A model generated the notes under the pieces. That model ran no database searches, was not told where the DNA came from, and saw only the letters and a program-made list of their open reading frames with translations. From Cycas panzhihuaensis (Eukaryota > Cycadophyta), in contig CM041465.1 of assembly GCA_023213395.1 (NCBI GenBank), positions 13,702,001 through 13,766,000 on the forward strand: a stretch of DNA of 64,000 nt. The letters run 5' to 3'. Position 1 is the first letter of the stretch. Each line of letters begins with the position of its first letter. Positions 10,651 to 22,500 of the stretch are shown here, one piece after another. The translations under genes were made by a program, and so were the position numbers.

Positions 10651-11791
10651 TGATCTGAATCTTGAATGGGAAAGTGAAAACTTTAACCAATTGAAACAAA
10701 ATCCAGAACAATATACATATTATTATAAAAAATTTAAAATTTCTAGAATTTTCTTACAAAAACCCTTTTGTTTGTGCTCTGTTGAGCATGCAATGGATTG
10801 CTGCAGCATTTTGGGAGAGAGAGAATGAGAGCTGGGCGCTTCTTGAGCTGCTGCTCATTTGCTAGAACCTCTGTCTCGAAGTCTGCGAAGCCATTTTTGG
10901 TTTTCTATACCAAAAACCGCTTTTTGGGTGAGGAAGACTAGCTAGCGTCTCTTCTGGGACTGCTGCACTTTACTGTCTTCTCTTTTAGACTGCGGCTACA
11001 ATTTTCTGGGCTCCTTCACGTTCCTCGCAACATATTTTTCCGCTGCGATTCGGCCGTGTTCTCTCTCCAACGCAGGTTTTCTCACTTGGAGCCGTTCTCC
11101 TTCTGGAAAGTTATTTTCTTGTTGCTTTCCTTGAATCTTGCTCCGTGCTGCGTCTAGGGCTACGGCATCCTCTATTTTCTATTAAGAATCTCTGTCTCGA
11201 TCCCCCAGATTCCTCTCTCGAATTTCGCTTAAAATCGTTTCCATTTGAGAGAGTTATTCCTGTTTTTCTGTTTTCTCCGTTTTCTAACGGTTTTCAAAAT
11301 GGTTTGGAAAATCTTGGGAAAATCTGTTTATTTTGGAGTTTTCGCTCTTTGAATGAGTAGAGGACACGTGTGTGCACCTTCTCCTCAAATTTCGTGCCAA
11401 GCAGTTCTGGTTTGAGCCGCCAAAACCATTCTCGTTTTTATTATTTTCCGTTTTTTGACTTCTGCGGAACCGTAGCATTTCGATGTGACTCTGTAGTAGC
11501 TCTGTAGCAACCGTAGCACTTGCGTAACACCTTGGTAGCGCCTTGGTAGCAATTATAGCACCTTAATAGCACCTTGGTAGCAGTTGTAGCACCTTAATAA
11601 GCATTCGATGCGATTATAGCACCTTTTTGTACTTGTAGAAATACAATGTTTTTACATTTTTAAGCCTTTTAGAGGCATATTTCTACTAAATGAAGACTAT
11701 GAAGCCTTTTTAAGGCAATTTTCTACTACATAAAGACCATTTACATGAAAAATAAAGTATTTAGAGCATTTTAAAGATCCATAACGGATCA
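10651..11791 (-). repeat. Gypsy-1 5' LTR (1141 bp)
   Basis: The mate of 4758-5936 with the same TGATC...GATCA ends. On the - strand it would carry the element promoter and transcription start. Differences from the mate are scattered substitutions plus loss of part of the TAGC-type array. Confidence 0.92.
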
Positions 11792-11796
11792 GACAC
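11792..11796. repeat. Target site duplication of Gypsy-1, right (GACAC)
   Basis: A perfect copy of 4753-4757. Removing the element and one copy rejoins Tat-A gag. Confidence 0.9.
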
Positions 11797-12354
11797 CATC
11801 TAATCTTGTCCCTAATTAACCAAAAGATAAGGCCCAAGGCAAGTCCACAGGCTCTACCACCCCTAAAACCCAAGAGATAACTTAGGCTACCTAATGCTAT
11901 AATTCCAAGGGTAAAGGGTCATTTAAATGTTAGATACCACCCAAGTTTTCTTTATGACCTACATTAAAGGAACTAAGGAAACTGTGGAAGCCTCTCCTCC
12001 TAATAACCACCCTAGAACCCATCTTCTACTTGGATCTCTATTGTTCCCAATATAATTCCAATTCATCCTAGCTATTATAAATATAAGAGGGCCCTTCCCT
12101 AACCCATTGACAAGGGAAAATATTTCTCTATTATGGAGGAACTTCCCACTATCTCTATAAGTATGTCCATGATGGATATATTGTGAAGATGCCCTAGCCA
12201 ACAAAACCTACTTCTAAAAGCCCTTATATATAAGGAGGTTGCTATTCATGCCATTACTACAATCATTGATGGCCCACCCATCATCTCTTTTAGCCCCAAT
12301 AATCCAACACCTACCAAGGAGCGTGATCACCATCAAAACCCCTAACTTTGCCCT
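11797..12354 (+). pseudogene. gag: Tat-A gag 3' part, heavily decayed
   Basis: This continues the gag interrupted by Gypsy-1: joining 4752 to 11792 restores an uninterrupted Tat sequence by position. No domain wording is clear here and stops occur in all frames. The assignment comes from location between gag and the protease remnant. Confidence 0.4.
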
Positions 12355-12690
12355 AAAGACAATAGTTGTTGATAATGACTCTTTAGTTAATACCATGCCT
12401 AACTAAATGCTTAAGAAATTAGGTATTGGGTCCCTTGAGCCTATTCTATAGAAGTATCAAGGCTATGGTTCAAATGAGAAGGCATCCCTTGGGACTGTCA
12501 CTTTACCCCTAGTGCTTGAGTATAAATCATCCTCACTAATATCATTATTCTCAACATTGACATCAATTATAACCTCTTTTCAAGATAATCCTAGTTGGAC
12601 CAAATGGGGGCTATTTATTTATCATTATGAGGCCAACTAAAGTTCATCCATGATGGTCAAGTTTGAGTTATTTCCCATGAGCCACTTCAT
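12355..12690 (+). pseudogene. pol: Tat-A aspartic protease remnant
   Basis: One frame reads IVVDNDSLVNTMP near 12360, then LKKLGIGSLEPIL, then (after a shift) GAIYLSL, stop, GQLKFIHDGQV near 12610-12660. Tat-lineage proteases have 'VDNGSSLNVMP', 'LKKLGI' and a later 'GAVPSSLHQKLKF...GQ' block in this order and spacing. The active-site D-N-G is D-N-D here and there are stops, so it is dead. It would have cleaved the Gag-Pol polyprotein. Confidence 0.6.
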
Positions 12691-12923
12691 TCTTAATCTT
12701 ATCACCTAGTTTTCCATGTTATCTTTGATGCCAATAATGGTAATCCTAAAGAACTAAACCCTTCTATTATAGCCTTTTTCCAAGGTCCTAAGCTCCAACA
12801 TGAAGATGATCCACCCTATCCTAAGCCAAACATGGTTTTCTTTACCCCTATCAATTAGGTATCTATGGTTACCTAGCCATCCTTAGTAATCTTAACTAAA
12901 ATGAAGACTTTGAGTTCCCCATC

Positions 12924-13308
12924 TATTGGGTAATCTTAACCAATGTGAATATTTAATTGATCTAAATCAATGTAGCTATCCTACTAATATGTACTTAGAG
13001 GTCATAATATGCACACGTCTTTATTATAATTAGTCATTAGTTAATTAAGTGGCTCCTAAAATATGATCAAACAACCAGGTGGTGATATGTTTTCTATATG
13101 TGTATGTGTGTGTGTATGTATATATTAGTTTTCCATAATATAATTAGAAGTAATCATTTCCCATATGTATATTATGTTATATATTTGTACATATTCTTTT
13201 ATTTATTATTCACTTACATATCGTTATTTCATAGTCTTATTAAATCATAGACCTATATGTGGGCATTTATATTCTTACAAGTGGTATAAGAGAATGTTTT
13301 TCTTTTAA
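12924..13308 (+). repeat. 5' LTR of the non-autonomous element
   Basis: It starts TATTGGGTAATC (the second LTR starts TGTTGGGTAATG) and shares long words with 15332-15713, such as 'taattaagtggctcct' and 'atcatttccca'. It includes a GT/TA-rich stretch at about 13090-13125 where the mate has a (TA)n run. Confidence 0.8.
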
Positions 13309-15331
13309 TTGGTATTAGAGTTAGGATTTTAGTTCTATGGTAAGCCTATTAGAAATTTAGTCTAAGCCTAGTTTTAATCCCAATTAGGCTATAAGACTAT
13401 GATGTGCCCATGTATTAAGGGTTTATTCTAAACTTATTTTAAGTATACCTATTTATGACTAATAAGGGGGGTAGCCTATTTATTTAGAAGGTGAAGTTGC
13501 ATTACAAGTTGTAGATTATTTTGAATTGTAGTTATGCAGAGTACTTAGAAGTATGTTGGTGTCATAAGCCTAAAGCATGTTGGTCCCTATTTAGCATAAA
13601 TCTAGTTGAAAGTATAGGTGTTATTATTATCTTAAATTCCACAAAGTTTTATTATAGGTTTATTTATTTTTAAACTAGTTATATATATGTTTTGATAGTA
13701 TACATATAGGTATTAAATGCGAGTATAAGAATAAAGCTTTAGATATAGGCCTAATTACCACGTAAAATTAGTGTTGTGGAAAACTAACCATAGTTTTTCC
13801 CTTTATCATGAAGTAGTGCCATGATTAAAGAGGGTTTCACAACATTCTAAGAGTAGTAAATGGTTTGTTGGCCTATGTAAAGAAAACTAGCAAGTTTGGG
13901 GCTTAGTGGGGAGCTTACTAATATGTTGAGAACCTATATATAAAAAAGAATAGTTGGCTAGCTATGTATATACAATAAGAAACAAGTTGTTGGGATTTAT
14001 TAGATGCATCACTTAGTTAGTGAGTTAAAGGATTTAATGGTTATCATTTGATGAAAAGAGTTATTATTTATCCTCTTTATTTTTTATTTGTAGTTGAAAA
14101 GAGGGTTTGAAAGGTTTCAAAAGTAGGGCCAACATGAAAACTTCTAAGAAAACCCTTGTGCTTGAGCATTAAATGCTAGAATCAAGTGATAAAAGGTAGA
14201 TATAATAAAAATCTATCTTTTGGCAACTCTATTATGAGGTTGGGAACTTTGTTATTGGGTTGGGCTCCTTCTAATAAAATAAATATGTATTTTAATCAAT
14301 TTATAAATATTATTTGTTATAAAGAACAACTTTTTCCAGTTTTTGGTAGTCTTTCATAGAGCATTAAGTAGATTATCTATGGTTGGATACTTGTGTTCTA
14401 TGTTAGGCACCTCCATAGTAGACTTCAAATGAAATAGAAAAAAATTGGTGCTTCCCATTATTGTTTTATCTATTATGAGCAAGTTTTAGGAAAAACTATG
14501 TTGTTGTTATGATTAGAAGATCTATTTTATGCCATAGAGGTGTTGTAGATTGTGATTTACATAAAGATCAAAGTGTATGAGCCATTGGATTACCCATAGA
14601 TGTGCAATGACCATGTAGATATAAAATGACCCATTGACATTTGATTTCTCTTCATCCAGAGTCTTAAAACTTTATTAAGTTGTATAAAAACATTTGTAAG
14701 TTGTGTTTGAAGTTTGCAAGCCTCTTAGGAGATTACATGGGATGTTTCATATAGATTAGAGGCTAACCCAAAAAAGGTACTTTTTCTTTTTTACATTTTT
14801 TTAGTGAAAGTGTACCTATGCTCATAGAAATGGATATAACTCCCTCATACAATATCATAATTAAGTGTTGTTAATTGCATTATAAATCTAACTCATGGGA
14901 CATTCTAATTAGTAGTCATATGATATTCTTTGAGTATTTTTCATGGTAGTTTTAATGGTATGAAGTTTAGAAGTTAAGTTGATAGGATGTTAAAAAATAG
15001 CCTAAGATTAAAAAAGAGGTGTTTTATCACATGGTTTTACTTGGATAACCATTTTTGCATATTGTTCCATGGTGCAGTGGATGGGGTTGAGCTTTTTTAG
15101 CAATGTATGTCTCTTTAAGATGTACAAGAATAGGAAATAAATGAAATTGGAGTAGATGAATGTTACTTAGTAGGAAAATATTGATGAACCATGTATGAAA
15201 ATGTAATTCTAAAGGGCTAACGGGTATAATGGTAAGTTACCTATATGCTCTAATAGATGTTTAGCTTTTATATGGACTTAGCATCAATATTTAAAGTAGT
15301 TATATGACATGGTTTAATATTAAGAGGGAAA
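13309..15331 (+). other. Internal region of the non-autonomous element, no gene seen
   Basis: 2.0 kb between the LTRs. The PBS-like site is at 13310-13321 (TGGTATTAGAGT, two C-to-T changes from the Met consensus) and the PPT at 15322-15331. No frame above 60 codons and no gag or pol wording on either strand. Confidence 0.65.
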
Positions 15332-15494
15332 TGTTGGGTAATGTTGATCGATTTAAATATTTAATTAATGTAAATTAATGTAGTTATTCCTTTAATATGT
15401 ACTAAGGGATTATAGTGTACATACTTCCTTATTATAATTAATCACTAGTTGATTAAGTGGCTCCTGGAATATGACTGGACAACTAGGTGATGAT

Positions 15495-15536
<42 letters not shown>

Positions 15537-15713
15537 TTTAGCATAATACAATTAGAAGTGATCATTTCCCATAAGTATATTATGTTATGTATTTGTACAT
15601 ATTCTTCCATTTATTATTCATCTACATGTCTTGATTTCATAGTATTATTAGACCTAAACCTATGCATGGGTATTTAGTTTCTTATATATGATATCAAAAA
15701 ATGTTTTACTTAC
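15332..15713 (+). repeat. 3' LTR of the non-autonomous element
   Basis: It starts TGTTGGG directly after the purine tract and holds a (TA)n microsatellite at about 15500-15534. Homology to the first LTR continues to about 15713. Confidence 0.8.
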
Positions 15714-15718
15714 CCATG

Positions 15719-16835
15719 CTTATTTCATCATCTTCTAGGTGGTAGTTATCTCTCATACCTAAGGAAAACTATCATACAAAGATATTCCCCCTTTTTTTGA
15801 TCCCAACCCATGAGTTTCTCATGTTCCCTAACCTTAATAAGATCTTGTTGAGAACTTATGAGCTTAGACTTCATTGCATCCTCCCTACTAAAAGTATCTC
15901 TTTTAGTAAGCTTAGCTTTCTTTCCACTCCAACTAGCTCCTTTATAATTGCCACTTGGATCATCCTCACAATATCCCTAAACCATGAGACCTAGTTTGGC
16001 TTGTGTCTTCTCCTCTTATTCAGGAAGCTTTCCAAGGGGTTGTCCCTTGGCTCATTACCCATCTAGACAACATCCTCTCGATCTTTGATCACCATGCCCT
16101 TAAGTTTAGTCCCTCACTTAGTACCAAAAGACCTTCATTTACCCCATTATGGGCTATTAACATGATCCAATGTGCATGGGATTTCTTAGACATGGTTGTT
16201 ATGCAACTTGACCCAAACTAAATCCCCCTTATCTATGATTTAGATAGTGAGTTTAAGTCTCCTTTCTCTCATGATGAATTCATTATCTATGATCCATTCC
16301 CATGCAACTTTACTCGTGACTCTTACAACCCTCCCATCTTTAACCCTGAGCTAAAGCATGACCCAGACATCTCCCCCCACCCCCCCACACATACACACAC
16401 TTTGTCCTAAATGATTCCCATATGGGCCCATCTTACACCTTCATTTAAATTCATCTAAAGAGTCTCCTTGATATATTTATTAGTAAATTAACATAGGCAT
16501 GATCCCTTTTAATCAACAATTAGACCCCTCTCTAATATTCAAAATAATCCATAGGATGGATTATTTTGAAAACGATGAGGCCCTCCTTGAGTGCCTAGTT
16601 GGCTCATCTCTTAATCTCCCTCTACACCATAATAAGCTAGGGTTTTAGAAATGTTTATTCATTAGCTCCTCTCTTACAAATCTAAACACTATCCAAACCC
16701 CTCCCAACCTTCCTATCAATCAAGCCCTTCATCATTTTAAGGAGGGGAATGTTCTCATATATGGGGATATCATTGCTATCATCCTTACTTTGGATAAGAG
16801 TATTAAAATTAGAGACAAGTGTTCCCTTGAGGAAG
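15719..16835 (+). other. Tat-A protease-RT spacer, heavily decayed
   Basis: By position this is the linker before RT. It is rich in stops. A C-rich run lies at about 16372-16387. Some frames retain short hydrophobic or proline-rich words but nothing that identifies a domain. Confidence 0.4.
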
Positions 16836-17575
16836 TCTAAGAGTATATTAACCTATTTGGGGAGTTCCAAGATGTATTCATATGGGATTATAAAAATATT
16901 AAGGGCATAATTCCCAAGATCATAACCCATAACCTTACCACAATTCCTAGAGCCAAGCCCATTTGACAAAAGTAATGACCTATCCATCCTAAGTTATTAG
17001 CGATGATGAAAATAGAAGTTGAGAACATGCATAATACTAGTCTTATCACATCAATTAATTATCTTAAATGGGTCTCCAACATCATGCTTATAGCCAAGAA
17101 AAATAAGGATATACATATATGCATTAATTTTAGAGACATTAATAATGTGTGCACTAAAGACAACTTTCCACTTCTATCCATTGATCAAATAATTGATTAG
17201 ACAATGAACTTTGAGGTTATGTCTTTGATGGATCGATTCTTTGGATATAATTACTTCCAAATCTCATCTAACAATCAAAATAAAATAACCTTTACTACAC
17301 CTTACAGAATATTTATATATGTGGCAATACACTTTGGCCTTGAAAATCCTAGTGTAATATACGAACATGCCATTCACTTCATCTTCCATGACCTCATCAA
17401 TAAAATTCTTAAGGTATTTATGGATGATGTGTTAAGCCTCTCATGCAAGAGGGTAATCATCTTGTAGACCCAAGGAAGATTTTCCTAAGGTGTAGAAAGT
17501 TCCATGTTAGCCTTAATCCATATAAGTGTGTTTTTACTATCATGGTTAGTAAGTTTTTAGGTTTTCTTATGTCAT
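16836..17575 (+). pseudogene. pol: Tat-A reverse transcriptase remnant
   Basis: The start reads INLFGEFQDVFIWDYKNIKG (Tat: 'LLKEFQDVFAW.Y.D..G'), then KLLAMMKIEVENMHNTSLIT, NYLKWVSNIMLIAKKN, ICINFRDINN, FPLLSIDQIID, stop, LMDRFFGYNYFQ, ITFTTPYRIFIYV, NPSVIYEHAIHFIFHDLI and VFMDDVL. The catalytic YxDD is FMDD at about 17416-17427. Motif order, the KWV..I block and 'MDGFSGYNQI'-like text place it in the Tat lineage. A single stop at 17198 separates two long same-phase stretches (17003-17200 and 17204-17467), so it is one of the better kept parts of Tat-A. Confidence 0.82.
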
Positions 17576-18300
17576 AAGAAGGGAACTAAGTTGATTCTAA
17601 TTTGGTTAAGATAATTTTATAAATTTCCCCACCCAAGACATAGAAATAGATCAAATCCTTTTTAGGAAAATTTCATTTTTTGATATGCTTTCTAGGCAAT
17701 TTTGCTATAAATACCAATCCCTTTATGAAACTCCTTGAGAAGGAGGTTCCTTTCATTTGGACCCTATAACCCTAGGCTACCTTTCAAGAGCTCAAGTGAG
17801 ATATTATCTTGCTCTACTCTTGGATTCCCTTATGTTTGACTAGCCCTTTATCTTATATATGTCCTTTATGTATGAGTCTATTGGTGCCATGCTAGCCCAA
17901 GATGATGATATTAAAAACTAAAATGGCTATGTACTTCATCAGTCAAGTGTTGATCATTGTTAAGATTAATTACAGTCTTGTTAAAAAATAATTCTTAGCT
18001 TTGGTGTTTGTCATTAAGAAATTAAGGCATTCCCTCTTAGGCAACACCACCAATGTCATTATGTAGTTATATTCCCTTTATATCCTTATGATAAAGTCAC
18101 GCCTAATAGGATAAATTAGGAAATGGGTTGTTCTTTTACAAGATTAGGACCTTAGAATCATTCATAAAAACTCTAAAAGGGGATGGTTGTTGCTAAGCAA
18201 CTCACTCATACACCCCTCCCTAACTATTCTAATGTTTTGGTTTATGATTCTCTATTTAACAAGGCTATCTTTCCCTTAGAACAAGTTGTGGGCCAAATTG
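17576..18300 (+). pseudogene. pol: Tat-A RNase H remnant and linker
   Basis: It lies between RT and integrase. Words such as FPTQDIEIDQIKSFLGKFHF-like text at about 17628-17690, TNPFMKLLEKEVPFIW near 17719, and the AILAQDD-type catalytic surroundings near 17885 match the RT tether and RNase H order in the family, across shifted frames with stops. Assignment rests on order plus these short matches. Confidence 0.5.
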
Positions 18301-19548
18301 TAATCAATGATGAGTGGTATGGAAATATCATTCACTATATTATTCACTAGATTTACCCTAAAGATGGTAGTAAAAAGGTTCTATAATACATAAGGGCTAG
18401 CACCTAATAGTATTACCTTATCTAAGACATGCTTTATAAGAGATCATTTGAGGGGATTCTCCTTAAATACATCAACCCAAATGAAACCAACTAGATACTC
18501 CATGAATGTTATGATTGCATATGTAGAGGACACTTGAGAGAGTAGTCTAACCATGTGGATGGGCTTTTATTGGCCCATGATTTTTGTGAATGTTCATGCA
18601 TATGCACAAAGGTGCAAAAAATTCTAAGAGCACTTAAATATTGCCCACTAGCCCTCTAAATCCCTATATGTCATTGTCTCACCTTGGTCATTCTCTAAGT
18701 GGGGCCTTGATCTCATTGGAGACATCATGCCCTCATCTTCTACTTAACATAAGTTCATTATCATGACCACTGAGTATTTCACTAAGTAGGTAGAAGTGAT
18801 CCTCCTCTCATTAATCATTGGCAAGATGGTTGCTATGTTTATTTTTTAGTTTATCATATATCATTTTAGAGTCCCTAATGTCCTTGTCATAGATACTAGG
18901 ACCCCATTCTACAATAAAGAAATAGACAATCTATGTAAGAAGATTTGTATTTTATATAAAACCTCATCCTCTTACTATTCCCAAGCAAACAACCAAATTG
19001 AAGCATTCAATAAAACTTTGATAAATATCCTTAAGAAAAATGTCATGAAATCTCAATGTGATTTACATTTATAACTCTATCTTGTCTTGTGGGCTTACCA
19101 CACATCCATTCAGATAGCAATGGGCATGACTCCTTTTTGTCTAGTTTATGGATTAGAAGTTGTCTTATTGTTTAAGATAGAAATACCATCCCTAAGGGTA
19201 TTATTAAAAGGGTTCATTGATAAGGAATGGAATTGTCAAACCTATCTTCTCGATCTTCAAGCATTAGACAAACGATACCTTACTGTATATCAAGCTAATT
19301 TAGCATCAAAGACCAAGGACTAAAAATCCCATGTTAAGCATTTATTATTGACATAGTTTACTCTTATGGACAAGGTTCTAAATCTAGAATATTTATATAA
19401 GCATCTCTAGAAGTTTGGTCCCAAGTGGGTTAACTCATTCATCATTTTACATAGCTTAACTAATAATGCCTATTGTATTGTTATACTTTAGAGCCTTGAG
19501 ATAGAAAGGGCTATCAATGGATAATTCCTTAAGAAATTTTATAGTTGA
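18301..19548 (+). pseudogene. pol: Tat-A integrase remnant
   Basis: The catalytic triad is visible: D in KWGLDLIGDIM near 18700, D in VLVIDTRTPFYN near 18885, and E in NNQIEAFNKTL near 18990. A zinc-finger-like region lies upstream (HECYDCICRGHL near 18500). The C-terminal stretch 19087-19323 is open: WAYHTSIQIAMGMTPFCLVY, LEVVLLFKIEIPSLRVLL. This 'TPF.LVYG.EAVLP.E.EIPSLR' wording is specific to the Tat lineage. The end is at LKKFYS, stop, 19546-19548. Stops upstream kill the gene. Confidence 0.82.
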
Positions 19549-22500
19549 TCTTACCCTTACTAAGGGAACCCATGCTCTAGTATGAGCTTAAACTACCAAC
19601 CAACTCTAAGCTAACCTAAACTACCTTCATTATATGTCATGCATTACCCTCACTAAGGGGATGTCATTAGACTGAGCTAATTATTCCACCATATTCTTTA
19701 CCATTAGCAGAGCTTCACCCCATAGGGGCACCACACTCCTCCATGAGCATAAATTGGGCATTACTTTACTACAAGTATAAACTAACATTTATAAATATTA
19801 TTTGAAAAACCAAAAGAAATCATAAAACCAATAAAATGATATTATTATTCATTTAGACTTTATTTCCTATTATTTCCCTTTTAATTTGCTCTAAAATGAG
19901 CCTAAACTATGTTTGATCTTTCATGATTTCATGCCCATAGGATATGATCCCATCTTGTGTTCATTATGGCATCATTAACTCCATTATAAGCAACTCTCCC
20001 CATGGGAAATCATAGTGGGGACATTATACTCCATGAGTATAAACTAGTCTCCTCTGTGACATCTTATGATCTCCATGCATTTCATTGAGTTTTTCGATTG
20101 TCCTATTACATGTTGTATATGCTCCTTACTACCATCCATAATGCATAATTAAGTAAATACATAATAGTGATCAAAATGAAGTTAGAATAATTGAGATTTA
20201 ATGAACATATATTCACTTCAAAAAATATAAGTGTGAGTCAAATGTTGGGAGATCAAGTCTACTCCCACGTATCTCTATATCATCAATAAAATAAGTGCAT
20301 GTATATAAGTATGTCAAGGGAGGAGGTGTCCTTACAAGGGTATATAATTACCCAACCAACTCTACAATACACTCTCTTTAACCCTTGTAGGCCCAACTTT
20401 CCTTTCTTAAAATCCCTATGGTATATCATCATGTTATTACAACCTATCCCCCCCCATCGATGGTATTGTACTATGGTATCTCTAAGCTCCCTCCTAGGGT
20501 GTACCTGGGATGATGTGGTGGCCTTGTCTCACTCACCTTATCATGTTTTCATCATTATGGATTGGCTATATGGGTCCTAATATGGCTCCTTGCTATCATC
20601 CTATCTACTAACTAATTATACCTCTACTCTAGATAATAATATCTCATTTGTAGTTAATCTCTCTTCTATTTCAACTCCTCCAGTTGAGATTGTAGGACAA
20701 TAATTTATATCTCTACTTAGGGGACTACTAGAAGTAGGGGCATGGCCACTGGTGTTGCTTCTCTTCTCTCTTCACCCCCTAAATCCCCATTAAAAGCTTA
20801 TAGCCCATTCCTTTCTATAACCCACATCTCTATTGCTTTGACTAGGGGAGTAAACACAACTATGTAAGGATGAGCATATGCTAATTCATCACTATCTACT
20901 ATGAGAGGATACCCCTCCATATATAGAATAGGAAGAAGCTCATTGTTAACTTGATGTATAAACTCTAGTATGAAGTCCCTCCTTGCCATCAAATAAACAT
21001 AATAATCAATCATCATGACAAGACATAATATTCAAATTTATCTAAATAAAAGAAATCAAAGCTATATTAAATATCATTCTTAAAGGAAATAGGGTACGTA
21101 GAGATATATACCATCACTAGGTCCTGCTACCTTGTCCTCACTGGCCACTACCCACTCTCCTCCTTACTCAGCCTCTCCCTCCTTGACTAGCTCTCCCTCC
21201 CTACCACCTACCCATTATAACTACTTACTCTAGCTCCTCATCCTCCTCATCTATTCACTACCATATCTTCCTATATAGATGAATGATATAATCATTGGTT
21301 CCTAACTAATTAAGTATTATAGCATACATAGTGTGAGCCACCTATGCTTATCCACCTAAGCTCCTAAATCTCATCAACCACTTATGGACCAGTGGGTCTC
21401 CATCTGCCACTAGTTTTGGATCCACCCTTAAGCCCACTTCTCGAAAGTGATCAAAGAAATAACACTACAAGAGAGTGTAATATGGGAATCCACCATGCCC
21501 TACTACTTGAATCTAACCCAACTTTATCTTCATATTAACCACTATCAACATGGACCAATCCAGCTTATCCCTAGCCTCACATCTCCTAATTACCTCTATC
21601 CATCCTCTTATGATCTCTTGGTAATTTTGTTGCTAAGAAATCTAGAACAAATGGTGTAAACTATCAGTTTACAAACTCGTTAGATCCCTAAGCTCAATAT
21701 CTATCATACACTTCATCCCCAATGATGCTAATGACCTCAGCCATAGAAAAAGTAAGTAGTTATATGATGAGCATCCTTCATACTTAGTAGAATCACCAAC
21801 TTTAATGGCACTCCACTATATGAAACCCAAGAATCTAGTAAACATCCCTTAAAGTAATCATGATGTCTCCTATACCCACCAAATGAGAGCTCTAGTAGTA
21901 TCTATCCTAATGGGACATTATATTAATTAACAATATCTTATCTAAGATAAACTACCATGATATAGCCACCTATAAGAGTCCATAACATCTTAGGATGTCT
22001 TAGTCTCTATCAATCATCATCCCTACCAATGTCAACATGTGTGACCTTATGTTCTCATGATTATTAATTATAATGATAGCCTAAAACGCTATAAAACTTA
22101 GTCAAAATGAATACACAAGCCTAGCCACACCTTAAGCACATTAGTCTAATGATAAATGAACTCTTAATGGGTGAATCTTAGTGAAAATGTATAATTTTTT
22201 TTTATAAACTACTCTATATCACAAAGAGTTCACCTTGTCCTAGCAAGAAATAGGGGATCTTGTTGATATCTTCTTGATAGTGTAAATAACTTTAGTACTA
22301 TAAGGGTTTACAAAGTTGTACCATAAATAATCATGTGGCTCATAAAATAGAAGAAAAATAAAGAAATACTTTAAAAAGCTAGCTTTTAATAAAAAAAAAT
22401 CTAATAAAATAATTTGGTGCATCAATCTGGCCTAATCTAGCCCTAAACAAAGCTTAAATTGGGCTCCATTTGTCTAAGAAAATAAAATTTAGGGCACGAC

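Larger units (their letters stand above)
4758..11791 (-). mobile_element. Gypsy-1: near-complete Ty3/gypsy LTR retrotransposon
   Basis: This 7.0-kb insertion on the - strand is flanked by a perfect 5-bp duplication GACAC (4753-4757 and 11792-11796). LTRs begin TGATC and end GATCA. On the - strand the order is LTR, PBS (initiator-Met type), gag, protease, RT, RNase H, integrase with GPF module, PPT, LTR. The order RT-RH-IN is Ty3/gypsy. The protease and integrase wording (GSQKNLI, PYPLGW; DGQTEVVNRT, NRAIHSSTQ) resembles plant chromoviruses of the Galadriel/Monkey kind, from memory and at low certainty. No clear chromodomain is seen at the integrase end. It has more CpG and longer open frames than its surroundings, so it is probably the youngest large insertion. 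Stops in gag and frameshifts in pol make it non-autonomous. Confidence 0.93.
12924..15713 (+). mobile_element. Non-autonomous LTR retrotransposon (LARD/TRIM-like, 2.8 kb)
   Basis: Two direct LTRs (385 and 382 bp) enclose 2.0 kb without a recognisable gene. A PBS-like TGGTATTAGAGT follows the first LTR and a purine tract AAGAGGGAAA precedes the second. The flanks carry near-identical 5-mers CCATC (12919-12923) and CCATG (15714-15718). It sits inside Tat-A between protease and RT. The size is between typical TRIM and LARD elements. It must have relied on proteins of another element; the Met-tRNA primer site suggests a copia-like or chromovirus-like partner, which is inference. Confidence 0.78.

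Noticed and set aside
20640-22430. Plant mobile domain (PMD) gene on the - strand
   Set aside because: Position and coiled-coil tail are suggestive, but the diagnostic PMD motifs could not be read, so only an aORF-like remnant is claimed.
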